Shown piece by piece: positions 1 through 6,595 of a stretch of 15,757 nt of DNA. Made by a program: the position numbers and the translations under genes. Each line of letters starts with the position of its first letter. Position 1 is the first letter of the stretch. Origin of the DNA: Verrucomicrobiota bacterium (GTDB lineage Bacteria; Verrucomicrobiota; Verrucomicrobiia; Chthoniobacterales; UBA10450). The notes beneath the pieces are model-generated. The model made no database searches, had not been told where the DNA came from, and worked only from the letters and a program-made list of their open reading frames with translations. The DNA is taken from assembly GCA_003219925.1 (NCBI GenBank), contig QHQU01000217.1, positions 1 through 15,757 of the forward strand, read 5' to 3'.

Positions 1-159
1 CAACGATTGCGCGATCAATTCCTGCGCGCGGACGTCGATTTCGAGTTTGATGTCGTGCTTGGTGGATTGATTCACCTGCATTGGTTTCTCGAAGTTGTGC
101 CGCAGCATTTCGCCGGCGGCGCAAGCCGCTTTAACGGCGGCGTCGAGATAATGGGTCAT
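1..159 (-). CDS. Inositol monophosphatase family protein, N-terminal part (cut by window edge)
   Basis: Only the first 53 codons are inside the window; the gene runs off the left edge. The reading begins MTHYLDAAVKAACAAGEML and later has KHDIKLEIDVRAQELI. This matches the N-terminal pattern of the IMPase/SuhB family: an amphipathic first helix ending in AGxxL, then a conserved K..D....D...E..I segment before the first metal-binding acidic residues. Family members are Mg2+-dependent, Li+-sensitive sugar-phosphate phosphatases acting in the cytoplasm on inositol phosphates or related substrates such as histidinol phosphate or PAP. The catalytic residues lie outside the window, so the substrate cannot be assigned. 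The ATG at 159-157 has no clear Shine-Dalgarno site. It is transcribed in the same direction as the coa cluster but separated from it by a strong terminator. Confidence 0.72.
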   Translation of the reverse strand, partial: MTHYLDAAVKAACAAGEMLRHNFEKPMQVNQSTKHDIKLEIDVRAQELIAQSL

Positions 160-220
160 GAGAGATTAGCTCGCACAAAGACCACAAAGTGCACCACGAA
201 AACGAATCGACGAGCCAATC

Positions 221-320
221 GCCCTCACTTCAATCCTTTGCCCGTGGGCGAGGAGGGCAGAGGTCGCTGGTGTTTGGGGAATCTGGGCGGGAGACCGTAC
301 GCGAAGCGCCTGGTGAGGGC
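221..320. repeat. Decayed long inverted repeat in a non-coding gap
   Basis: The gap between the IMPase gene start and the terminator at 358-393 holds no convincing gene. GCCCTCAC at 221-228 is mirrored by GTGAGGGC at 313-320, and an internal small hairpin (GCCC GT GGGC) lies near 240-249. The layout resembles the dispersed CCCTCAC...GTGAGGG palindromic elements seen in many bacterial genomes, but the interior is not well paired, so this would be a degraded copy. Just outside it, 173-203 has a CAAAGACCACAAAG-type short direct repetition of a kind also common in intergenic DNA. The promoter of the IMPase gene should lie in this gap, but no convincing -35/-10 pair was found. Confidence 0.4.
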
Positions 321-357
321 TCTCTTTCCCGATTGCCACATATAACCCGAGTCGGAT

Positions 358-393
358 AAAAAAAACGGGAGGAGAAATCGAATTCTCCCCCCG
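358..393 (-). terminator. Strong rho-independent terminator (minus strand)
   Basis: Read on the minus strand, arm 393-383 pairs with arm 376-366 in an 11-bp GC-rich stem with one G-U pair. The loop is six bases, and a run of eight T residues follows directly (365-358). This is a textbook intrinsic terminator. It lies downstream of the lysine-rich microgene and coaB and ends that transcription unit before the IMPase gene. Confidence 0.85.
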
Positions 394-411
394 GGTTGAA
401 GTTTGGGTTTT

Positions 412-460
412 GGCTCCGAAAACTTTTCGGGGCCGTGAAGAGCACTAATGCGTTAGTGCT
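412..460. repeat. Two adjacent palindromes after the lysine-rich microgene
   Basis: Perfect 8-bp arms AGCACTAA (441-448) and TTAGTGCT (453-460) flank a 4-base loop; the stop codon of the minus-strand microgene lies in this palindrome. A second near-perfect palindrome spans 412-434 (GGCTCCGAAAA facing TTTTCGGGGCC). On the minus strand neither is followed by a T run. They may protect the 3' end or mark RNA processing ahead of the real terminator at 393-358. The first is followed on the plus strand by T-rich sequence, but that sequence is the complement of lysine codons. Confidence 0.5.
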
Positions 461-512
461 TCTTTTTCTTCGCTGATTTTTTCTTGGCCGCTTTCTTTCT
501 TTTTGCTGGCAT
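453..512 (-). CDS. Lysine-rich 19-residue microprotein (candidate)
   Basis: ATG at 512-510 opens a 19-codon frame, MPAKRKKAAKKKSAKKKKH, ending in TAA at 455-453. Ten of 19 residues are lysine and one is arginine. The composition resembles the tails of bacterial histone-H1-like proteins, but there is no fold to assign. Support for translation: a G-rich Shine-Dalgarno-like stretch (AAAGGGGGG) ends 8 nt before the ATG, an in-frame TAG lies just upstream so the start is fixed, and a strong terminator follows. It begins 81 nt after the coaB stop and could be the last gene of that unit. A TTGACA at 611-606, inside the coaB 3' end, could give it its own promoter, but the matching -10 is poor. It could also be a remnant of a longer H1-like gene or chance coding; no function is proposed. 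Confidence 0.4.
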   Translation of the reverse strand: MPAKRKKAAKKKSAKKKKH

Positions 513-593
513 CGACTATTCCCCCCTTTCAATCCGCAATCGCGGTGGGTCTGTGAAGGGTTTGAGAAACTTCACTTACGAGTTCATTCATCC

Positions 594-1244
594 TCAGAAT
601 TTTTTTGTCAAAACTTTTTTCGCGTTTGCGCGAATTTTTTTCACAAGTGCACGCGCAACAATTTTCTTGGAAGCGCGCGAAATTTCTTCGCTTTCGCCGC
701 TGCGCGAAAAAATCGCGACCGCATTTTCATCGCTTTCCATCCCGATGTTTGGATCGCTCAAATCATTTGCCACCATCATGTCGCAATTTTTTGTAGCAAG
801 TTTCGCGCGAGCATGTTCTTCCACGTCATTTGTTTCCGCGGCGAAACCAACGACGAAGAAATTTCGAGATGGTGGAAGCGATTTCAAAATGTCGCATGCC
901 GGAATGAGCTCGAGCGAAAATCTTTCGTCACGCTTTTTGATTTTCTGCTCGGCCACGCGCGCCGGTTTGTAATCGGAGACCGCGGCGCACATCACCAGCA
1001 CGTCGCAATCGAGCACCGCCTCCTGCACCGCAGCGCACATTTCATCACTCGTGATCACGCTCACCAATCTGGCACCGGCCGGCGCTGCAAGATTTACCGG
1101 GCCGGAAATGAGAAGGACCTCGTGATTCGCTTCAATCGCAGCCGCCGCGATGGCATATCCCATTTTTCCGGAAGAACGATTGCTCAGGAAACGAACGGGA
1201 TCGATTGGCTCGCGCGTCGGTCCGGCCGTGATGACGAACTTCAC
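594..1244 (-). CDS. coaB: Phosphopantothenate--cysteine ligase (CoaB), stand-alone
   Basis: CoaB joins 4'-phosphopantothenate to cysteine using a nucleoside triphosphate, the second step of coenzyme A synthesis from pantothenate, in the cytoplasm. The protein opens directly with VKFVITAGPTREPIDPVR, the conserved start of the CoaB domain. It continues with SNRSSGKMGYA (nucleotide site), AAVSDYKP, a lysine-rich KIKK before the ELIP segment, VGFAAET, and MVANDL near the end. Length is 216 residues, as expected for the CoaB half of the usual bifunctional CoaBC. The GTG start at 1244-1242 overlaps the coaC stop by 4 nt (GTGA), which implies translational coupling. A longer frame reaching back to 1424 lies over coaC and encodes nothing CoaB-like, so it was not used. 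Product call is very secure; the start is well supported by domain position. Confidence 0.93.
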   Translation of the reverse strand: MKFVITAGPTREPIDPVRFLSNRSSGKMGYAIAAAAIEANHEVLLISGPVNLAAPAGARLVSVITSDEMCAAVQEAVLDCDVLVMCAAVSDYKPARVAEQKIKKRDERFSLELIPACDILKSLPPSRNFFVVGFAAETNDVEEHARAKLATKNCDMMVANDLSDPNIGMESDENAVAIFSRSGESEEISRASKKIVARALVKKIRANAKKVLTKKF

Positions 1245-1822
1245 GCGATCAATCGATCGTGCCGGTGGAGGAGAAATTCGGCGCGGAACGCAATGTCCTC
1301 CACTTTCCAAAGCCGGCCAAGGCCTTCGTAGCCGCAGGCGAGCATGCCTGCCTCCGGGCCGATGAATTCCACCCCGCGTGATTTCAATTTCTCCACGTTC
1401 TCCTGCGTTGCGGCGTTTTCCCACATTTTTCCGTTCATCGCCGGCGCGATCAGAATCGGTGCGCGCGTGGCCAGCGCGATGGCGGTCAGCGGATGATTTG
1501 CCAAACCGTGGGCGAGTTCGGCAATGACATTTGCGGTCGCGGGTGCGATCAAAAGCAAATCGGCGTTATCCGCAAGCTCGATATGACCGGGTCGCCAATT
1601 TTCTTTTTCGTCAAAAAAATTCGTCATTACCGGATTCTTCGAAAGCGTTTGTAAGGTCAACGGGGTGATGAATTCGGTTGCGTCAGTTGTCATCACCAGA
1701 AAAACATTGTGATTCTGTTTCACCAGCAAACTGGCCAGCTCGGCCGATTTGTAGGCGGCGATCGACCCGGTCACGCCGAGCACGATCGATTTTTGATTTC
1801 TCGTTTTCGATTTTGGAGCCAT
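1241..1822 (-). CDS. coaC: Phosphopantothenoylcysteine decarboxylase (CoaC), stand-alone
   Basis: This flavoprotein decarboxylates 4'-phosphopantothenoylcysteine to 4'-phosphopantetheine, following the CoaB reaction. Visible family motifs are GVTGSIAAYKSAEL (FMN-binding N-terminus), GHIELA containing the catalytic histidine, IAPATANVIAELAHG, the PAMNxxMW signature (here PAMNGKMW), and ACGYEGLGR containing the substrate-clamp cysteine. The protein is about 193 residues from the ATG at 1822-1820. An in-frame ATG at 1846-1844 would add eight residues, but that codon is the outer end of the dispersed palindrome at 1842-1926, so I prefer 1822. Neither start has a clear Shine-Dalgarno. The gene follows gmk in the same direction and its stop overlaps coaB. 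In most bacteria CoaC and CoaB are one polypeptide; here they are separated by a frame change. Confidence 0.92.
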   Translation of the reverse strand: MAPKSKTRNQKSIVLGVTGSIAAYKSAELASLLVKQNHNVFLVMTTDATEFITPLTLQTLSKNPVMTNFFDEKENWRPGHIELADNADLLLIAPATANVIAELAHGLANHPLTAIALATRAPILIAPAMNGKMWENAATQENVEKLKSRGVEFIGPEAGMLACGYEGLGRLWKVEDIAFRAEFLLHRHDRLIA

Positions 1823-1841
1823 GGTCGGGAGGGAATATCCC

Positions 1842-1926
1842 GTCATCCCGAGCGAAGTCGAGGGATCCCGCAGAAGTTACCTTAAAGTTTTCGCGACGGG
1901 GTCCCCCGACTTTCGCTCGGGATGAC
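1842..1926. repeat. Dispersed palindromic repeat, copy 1 (gmk-coaC junction)
   Basis: The left arm starting GTCATCCCGAGCGAAGTCGA (1842-1870) is mirrored by the right arm ending in TCGCTCGGGATGAC (1897-1926). The 26-nt interior contains AGTTACCTT. A second copy, in the same orientation and sharing arms and parts of the interior, is at 7574-7655. Both are about 82-85 bp with no open reading frame of their own, as expected of a non-autonomous REP/MITE-like element. The folded RNA would be a long stable hairpin inside the gmk-coaC transcript. Confidence 0.85.
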
Positions 1927-1937
1927 CAAAAAAACAT

Positions 1938-2552
1938 TCACTGCAAAATCAACCGCCGGCTCAGGATTCTTTCCGCGCCCATAATTTGACGAAATTTCAG
2001 CAAATCTTCTTCCATCGATTTGCTGATGATGGTGTAGCGGTAATCGCGCCAGTGCTTCATCTCGCGCGCAGCCGTTTTCAAACGGGCCTCGATTTGCTGC
2101 GCCGTTTCAGTGCGGCGTTTGGTTAGACGGCGGCGCAATTCTTCCAGATTAGGCGGCATGATAAAAACGTCAGCCAATGCGTCCTGGACAAAGGGATCGC
2201 CGCAGTTGCGAATGGCGGCCGCCCCCTGGGTATCGATGTCGATCAAAACATCCACGCCCTTTTTCAAATTATCGATCAAAGGGATTCGCAGCGTCCCGTA
2301 GTAATGCTCGTGCACTTTAGCGTGTTCGAGAAACTCGCCCGCCTTTATTCGCGCGAGAAAATTATCTTCGGAAAGGAAGCGGTAATCTTCGCCGTCGATT
2401 TCGCCGGCGCGCGGCGGACGGGTGGTGCAGGAAACGGAATAAACGAAATCGGGTGTTTGCCGAAGTGCGTCGCACAGCGTGGTTTTACCCGCGCCCGATG
2501 GGGCGGAGATGACAAATAAGATTCCGTAGCGCGAAAATTTGTTGGAATTCAT
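1938..2552 (-). CDS. gmk: Guanylate kinase
   Basis: Gmk phosphorylates GMP to GDP with ATP in the cytoplasm, an essential step of guanine nucleotide supply and recycling. The 204-residue protein has the P-loop APSGAGKTT (about residues 17-25), the GMP-binding segment SVSCTTRPPRAGE..G.DYRF, GEFLEHAKVHEHYYGT, and the LIDIDTQGA strand preceding FIMPP. Length and order match the family. The ATG at 2552-2550 starts just before the first beta strand (YGILFVISAPSG). No Shine-Dalgarno site is evident. The neighbour upstream is yicC (82 nt, carrying a small palindromic repeat), a very common pairing. Downstream, instead of the rpoZ found there in many bacteria, comes a dispersed palindrome and then coaC. 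Confidence 0.96.
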   Translation of the reverse strand: MNSNKFSRYGILFVISAPSGAGKTTLCDALRQTPDFVYSVSCTTRPPRAGEIDGEDYRFLSEDNFLARIKAGEFLEHAKVHEHYYGTLRIPLIDNLKKGVDVLIDIDTQGAAAIRNCGDPFVQDALADVFIMPPNLEELRRRLTKRRTETAQQIEARLKTAAREMKHWRDYRYTIISKSMEEDLLKFRQIMGAERILSRRLILQ

Positions 2553-2598
2553 TTATGTGAAGCGGCAGACCGTGGCAGGGGCTTCGGCTCCATTCCTT

Positions 2599-2617
2599 CA
2601 CCGGCAGGATGCCGGTG
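2599..2617. repeat. Short palindromic repeat (CACCGGCA-GGA-TGCCGGTG)
   Basis: Perfect 8-bp arms 2599-2606 and 2610-2617 flank a 3-nt loop, in the 81-nt gap between the yicC stop and the gmk start. The extended plus-strand sequence (CACCGGCAGGATGCCGGTGCCAC) reads as HRQDAGAT, a pattern I recognise from dispersed intergenic repeats in Planctomycetes-Verrucomicrobia-like genomes. Only one copy is present here, so the repeat status is inferred. It might form a hairpin in the yicC-gmk mRNA, but no T run follows, so it is not an evident terminator. Confidence 0.55.
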
Positions 2618-2633
2618 CCACAGCGAAAATTTA

Positions 2634-3515
2634 TTACTCAAGGTTTTGCACCTGCTCACGAATTTTCTCCAGCTCGGTCTTGCACGCCACCACCCGTTGC
2701 GCGATGTCGGCGTCATTCGCTTTTGCCCCTAACGTGTTGAACTCGCGAAAAATTTCCTGGACGATAAATTCGAGCGCACGTCCAACCGGCTCTTCTTTGC
2801 GCAAATGATGGGCGAACTGGGCGAGGTGACTTTCCACTCGCGTCAGTTCTTCCGAAATGTCGGAGCGGTCGGCGAAAAGGAAAATTTCCTTGGCCAGTCG
2901 CTCGTCATCCTTGCTGATCGGCAAACCGGTTTTTTCAATTCGTTCGGTCAGGGCCGTCCGGAATTTCTTAACAACGGCGGGATGAAGCTGGCGAATTTCC
3001 TTGAGCAATTGTCGAATAGCTTTTAGGCGGCGCATCAAATCTTTCGCCAGATGCTTGCCTTCGCGCTCGCGCATTTTGATCAGATGGTTGAGCGCGGAAG
3101 CGAGGGCGCGTTCCACCGCGGGCCAGGCGCTTTCAGCCTCAATCGCTTCCTCCGGAGGTCGCATCACCCCAGGCGCCTGCAAAATCGTGTCGATAGTGAT
3201 TTGACCGGGTGCGCCCAGTTTTTTTTGCAATGCCCGCATGGCATCATGATAAGAACGCGCCAGCTCAACATCGAGAGCGAGACGCCGCGTTCCGTCCGCG
3301 CTGGCATGATGCGCGACCAGCACATTGGTGCGGCCGCGGGAAATGCGCGCGTTAATCGCCTGACGAATTCGCGCTTCAAGCTCGGTGAGATCACGCGGCA
3401 GGTTAATCGCAATCTCACTTTGTTTACGATTTACCGTGCTGAGTTCCACGCTCAGTTTTACCCCTTGGCAATCGGCTTCGCCGCGGCCGTAGCCAGTCAT
3501 GCTGCGCACAGTCAT
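2634..3515 (-). CDS. yicC: YicC/YloC family endoribonuclease
   Basis: The 293-residue protein starts with the family signature RSMTGYGRGEA and ends with the conserved C-terminal DUF1732 region (EEPVGRALEFIVQEIFREFNT...KANDADI...V..K.ELEKIREQVQNLE). Between them is a charged helical region typical of the family. Members are toroidal Mn2+/Mg2+-dependent endoribonucleases; E. coli YicC has been linked to degradation of the small RNA RyhB. The start at 3515 is supported by a Shine-Dalgarno-like GAAGG 5 nt upstream, one of the better sites in this window. The gene leads the yicC-gmk-coaC-coaB cluster and is divergent from the glycosyltransferase gene with only a few dozen bases between start codons, so both promoters must be very compact or overlap coding sequence. 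Confidence 0.93.
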   Translation of the reverse strand: MTVRSMTGYGRGEADCQGVKLSVELSTVNRKQSEIAINLPRDLTELEARIRQAINARISRGRTNVLVAHHASADGTRRLALDVELARSYHDAMRALQKKLGAPGQITIDTILQAPGVMRPPEEAIEAESAWPAVERALASALNHLIKMREREGKHLAKDLMRRLKAIRQLLKEIRQLHPAVVKKFRTALTERIEKTGLPISKDDERLAKEIFLFADRSDISEELTRVESHLAQFAHHLRKEEPVGRALEFIVQEIFREFNTLGAKANDADIAQRVVACKTELEKIREQVQNLE

Positions 3516-3539
3516 TTAGCCTTCACAAAGAGCCGTGAA

Positions 3540-5363
3540 ATGACAAATAGAAACAATCGAGCGAGCTCTCTAATTTTCCGATTCATGCAAACGGAGCTGA
3601 AACGCGACGAGTCCAGTCGTTGGCGGTTGGTGGCGGCGGCCGCGATAATCGTTGGCGCGGTGTTGCTTGTCTATTTGCCGGCGTTGCGTGCTGGTTTCGT
3701 GTGGGATGACGAACAACTCATTACTTCCAATCCATTGCTTCGAACGTTTTCAGGTTTGATCGAGATTTGGTCGGGCGGGCGAACGGCAGATTACTTTCCA
3801 ATCACGAACACGGCGTTCTGGATCGAGCACCATTTGTTCGGGGACAACCCGCTCGGTTATCACGGGCTCAATATTTTGTTTCAAGCCGCCGATGCGGTGC
3901 TGGTCTGGCTGGTTTTGCGTCGCTTGCAAATTCCGGGCGCGTGGTTGGCCGGACTGATTTTCGGCATTCATCCGATCCACGTAGAATCCGTCGCGTGGAT
4001 TTCCGAACTGAAAAATGTTCTCGCGATGTTTTTCACGTTGTTGTCGATCTTGTGTTTCGTTGAAATCGACGAGAAACCGCGCAGCCGCACTTGGTATATT
4101 TTGTCACTGATCTTTTTCGCGCTGGCGCTGCTATCGAAAACGCAAGTCGTATTCATGCCGATGGTGTTAGTGCTGTGCCTCTGGTGGCGGGCTCGCGATT
4201 TCGCGACGTTGCGCCGCGAGGCAATTCGCACGTGGCCATTCTTCGTTATGGCTGCGGTGTTCAGCTTGATCACGATCTGGTTTCAAAATCGCGGGATTGG
4301 CGAAGAAGAAATCATAATCGGTTCGGTTGCGCGCCGTTTCGTAAACGCGGGAATGGCGGTTTGGTGGTACGCGGGCAAAGTTTTTCTGCCAGCGCGTCTG
4401 ATGGCGATCTATCCGCGTTGGCGCTTCGATTCGCCAGATCTGTCGGAGTGGCTGCCGTTGATTGCGCTGGTTTTGCTGATTGGCCTGCTTTGGTTTTTCC
4501 GAAACCGCGGTCTGCGCGCCGGTTTTGTTGCCGTCGGATATTTTGTGGTCGCGCTCTTGCCAGTGATTGGGCTCGTTCGAATGGCTTACCTTCGCAGTGG
4601 GACGCTGGTTGCGGATCATCTTCAATATTTTGCCGACGTTTCGCTCATCGCGCTTGTTTGCGCAGGCGTGACGATGCTTGCCAATCGCGGGCGCCGCGAA
4701 CTTAAGACTGCGATCGCCGTGATTAGCATTCTGTCGATCGGAGTGATGGGAGTTTGCGCATGGCAGCGGACGCAGGTCCTTCACGACGAAGAATCGCTTT
4801 GGCGAGACAATCTCGCGAAAAATCCGGACGCTTGGCAAGCGCATGCGCGGCTTGGCCAACGTTTTTTTCGGCAGGAAAAATATTCCGACGCGATCGAACA
4901 TTTGCGCCGCGCGGTCGAATTGAAACCGGAATTACCGGAGGATCACAACCTGCTTGGTTTGGCTTATTGTCGCGCGGAGCAATTCGACCAAGGAATCCGG
5001 GAGTACCGTGAAGCGTTGCGACTAAAAGAGGCGAAACCTTCCACTGGGCAAACTGCGTCGGTTGCCACGATCCGCACGAATCTCGCAAATGCGTTAACGA
5101 TCGTTGGCAATAACCTCAGCAACGGCGCGCGCGAAATTCCGGCTGAGGCAATGCGACGTTATGAGGAAGCGATTGCCCAGTATGAAAAAGCGTTGGAGTT
5201 AGAGCCAAATCAGCCAGGGATTCATCGCAATCTCGGAATCCTTCTCGCAAGGCTTGGAAGATATGACGAAGCCAAAGCGCATTTACGCGCCACGTTACAA
5301 ATTGTGCCTAACGAACCGGCGGCTCGCGAAACGCTAGAGGAAATCGAAGCGCAGCTCCACTAA
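3540..5363 (+). CDS. TMTC-like membrane glycosyltransferase (GT-C) with C-terminal TPRs
   Basis: A polytopic membrane protein of about 607 residues. After one N-terminal helix (about residues 30-48) comes GFVWDDEQLI, the acidic motif of the first extracytoplasmic loop in GT-C enzymes (PMT/TMTC type). It is followed by YFPITNTAFWIEHHLFG and by HPIHVESVAWISELKNVL, the hallmark of bacterial TMTC-like proteins. Several further membrane segments follow. About residues 427-607 hold TPRs, e.g. AIEHLRRAVELKPELPEDHN, AIAQYEKALELEPNQPG and KAHLRATLQIVPNEP. The family probably moves sugars from polyprenyl-phosphate donors to proteins or envelope polymers; the acceptor is unknown. The frame is open back to 3051, but that part lies antisense over yicC. 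ATG 3540 has a weak AGAG site; ATG 3585 in frame is an equally reasonable start (592 residues) and leaves more room for promoters. The stop overlaps that of convergent trpB. Confidence 0.8.
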   Translation: MTNRNNRASSLIFRFMQTELKRDESSRWRLVAAAAIIVGAVLLVYLPALRAGFVWDDEQLITSNPLLRTFSGLIEIWSGGRTADYFPITNTAFWIEHHLFGDNPLGYHGLNILFQAADAVLVWLVLRRLQIPGAWLAGLIFGIHPIHVESVAWISELKNVLAMFFTLLSILCFVEIDEKPRSRTWYILSLIFFALALLSKTQVVFMPMVLVLCLWWRARDFATLRREAIRTWPFFVMAAVFSLITIWFQNRGIGEEEIIIGSVARRFVNAGMAVWWYAGKVFLPARLMAIYPRWRFDSPDLSEWLPLIALVLLIGLLWFFRNRGLRAGFVAVGYFVVALLPVIGLVRMAYLRSGTLVADHLQYFADVSLIALVCAGVTMLANRGRRELKTAIAVISILSIGVMGVCAWQRTQVLHDEESLWRDNLAKNPDAWQAHARLGQRFFRQEKYSDAIEHLRRAVELKPELPEDHNLLGLAYCRAEQFDQGIREYREALRLKEAKPSTGQTASVATIRTNLANALTIVGNNLSNGAREIPAEAMRRYEEAIAQYEKALELEPNQPGIHRNLGILLARLGRYDEAKAHLRATLQIVPNEPAARETLEEIEAQLH

Positions 5364-6559
5364 CCCAACAACAAATGTTTGGCCGCTTGATCGACATCTT
5401 TGTCACCGCGACCAGAGCAATTCATCACGATGATTTTGTCGGCGGCCATTTTGGGCGCGACTTTTGCAATGTGCGCGATGGCATGCGCAGTTTCGAGCGC
5501 GGGAATGATCCCTTCTGTTTCCGACAACAATTTGAACCCAGCGAGTGCTTCCTCGTCGGTCGCAAAATCGTATTCTATGCGGCCGATCTCGCGCAGATAA
5601 CTGTGTTCCGGACCAACCGCGGCGTAATCGAGCCCTGCGGAAACAGAATGCGTCAGCTCGATCTGGCCATCCTCGTTCGCGAGCAAAAATGTTTTTGTTC
5701 CTTGAAGAACACCTAGTCTTCCTCCTTGAAATCGCGCCGCGTGTTTCCCGGATCGAATTCCCTCGCCACCGGCTTCGACTCCGATCATCCGGACACTCTC
5801 ATCATTCAAAAACGGATGGAACAAGCCAATGGCATTGCTGCCGCCACCGACGCAAGCAACGAGCAGATCGGGCAGGCGTTGTTCGCGTTCGAGGATTTGC
5901 TGTCGCGTTTCCTCGCCGATGACGCGTTGAAAATCACGCACCATCATCGGATAAGGATGGGAACCGAGGGCGCTGCCTAATATATAATGAGTGGTGCGCA
6001 CATTCGTCACCCAATCGCGCATCGCTTCGCTGATTGCTTCCTTGAGAGTGGCCTGTCCCGCGGTGACGGTAACGACTTCCGCACCGAGAAATTTCATGCG
6101 CGCGACGTTGAGGGCCTGGCGTTCCATATCCACCGCGCCCATATAAATGACGCACTCGCAACCGAAGCGCGCAGCCACTGTCGCGGTGGCGACGCCGTGC
6201 TGCCCCGCGCCGGTCTCGGCGATGATACGTTTTTTTCCCATTCCTTGCGCGAGCAAGATCTGGCCAAGGGCATTGTTGATTTTGTGCGCGCCGGTGTGGA
6301 GCAAATCTTCGCGCTTTAAATAAATTTTCGCGGCGCCGAGTTTCTCGGTTAGTCGTTCTGCGAAATAAAGAGGGGTGGGCCGGCCGGCGAAATCGCGGAG
6401 CAACTGGGCAAGCTGATTTTGGAACTGCGGATCATTTTTGGCGCGCTCATATTCGGCAGCGAGTTCGTGCAAGGCCGTCATTAGCGTTTCTGGCACGAAC
6501 ATCCCGCCGTAAACGCCGAAGTGGCCGTGCGCGTCAGGCAGCGTTTCAATCGCTCGCAT
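5360..6559 (-). CDS. trpB: Tryptophan synthase beta chain
   Basis: TrpB condenses indole, channelled from the alpha subunit, with L-serine to give L-tryptophan, using pyridoxal phosphate. The 399-residue product has KREDLLHTGAHKINNALGQ with the PLP lysine (about residue 93), AETGAGQHGVATA with the catalytic glutamate, the phosphate-binding GGGSNA loop, and a terminal MNCSGRGDKD. These mark a canonical TrpB1-type enzyme. The frame extends to a TTG at 6595, but the ATG at 6559-6557 matches the family N-terminus (GHFGVYGGMFVPETL follows shortly), so it is chosen. No Shine-Dalgarno is evident. It follows mutY by 36 nt on the same strand; no trpA is visible, because the downstream neighbour is a convergent gene whose stop overlaps. 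trpA must therefore lie elsewhere. Confidence 0.96.
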   Translation of the reverse strand: MRAIETLPDAHGHFGVYGGMFVPETLMTALHELAAEYERAKNDPQFQNQLAQLLRDFAGRPTPLYFAERLTEKLGAAKIYLKREDLLHTGAHKINNALGQILLAQGMGKKRIIAETGAGQHGVATATVAARFGCECVIYMGAVDMERQALNVARMKFLGAEVVTVTAGQATLKEAISEAMRDWVTNVRTTHYILGSALGSHPYPMMVRDFQRVIGEETRQQILEREQRLPDLLVACVGGGSNAIGLFHPFLNDESVRMIGVEAGGEGIRSGKHAARFQGGRLGVLQGTKTFLLANEDGQIELTHSVSAGLDYAAVGPEHSYLREIGRIEYDFATDEEALAGFKLLSETEGIIPALETAHAIAHIAKVAPKMAADKIIVMNCSGRGDKDVDQAAKHLLLG

Positions 6560-6595
6560 GAGAATGGTTTGGCAGAAAAAAGGGCAATCGTCCAA

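Noticed and set aside
441..470. Plus-strand terminator (AGCACTAA stem then T-rich tract)
   Set aside because: No plus-strand gene lies upstream, and the T-rich tract is the complement of the lysine codons of the minus-strand microgene.
230..532. 100-codon minus-strand frame across the terminator region
   Set aside because: It runs through the terminator and both palindromes with no domain. The short lysine-rich frame at 453-512 in another phase has the better ribosome site.
1245..1424. Upstream extension of the coaB frame
   Set aside because: It overlaps coaC coding sequence and reads as arginine/glycine-rich filler; CoaB homology begins exactly at the GTG 1244.
3051..3539. Upstream extension of the TMTC-like frame
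   Set aside because: It lies antisense over yicC and its translation has no conserved features; the membrane protein starts at 3540 or 3585.
4167..4901. 244-codon minus-strand frame under the TMTC-like gene
   Set aside because: Basic, domain-free translation; the plus-strand frame has membrane segments and TPRs.
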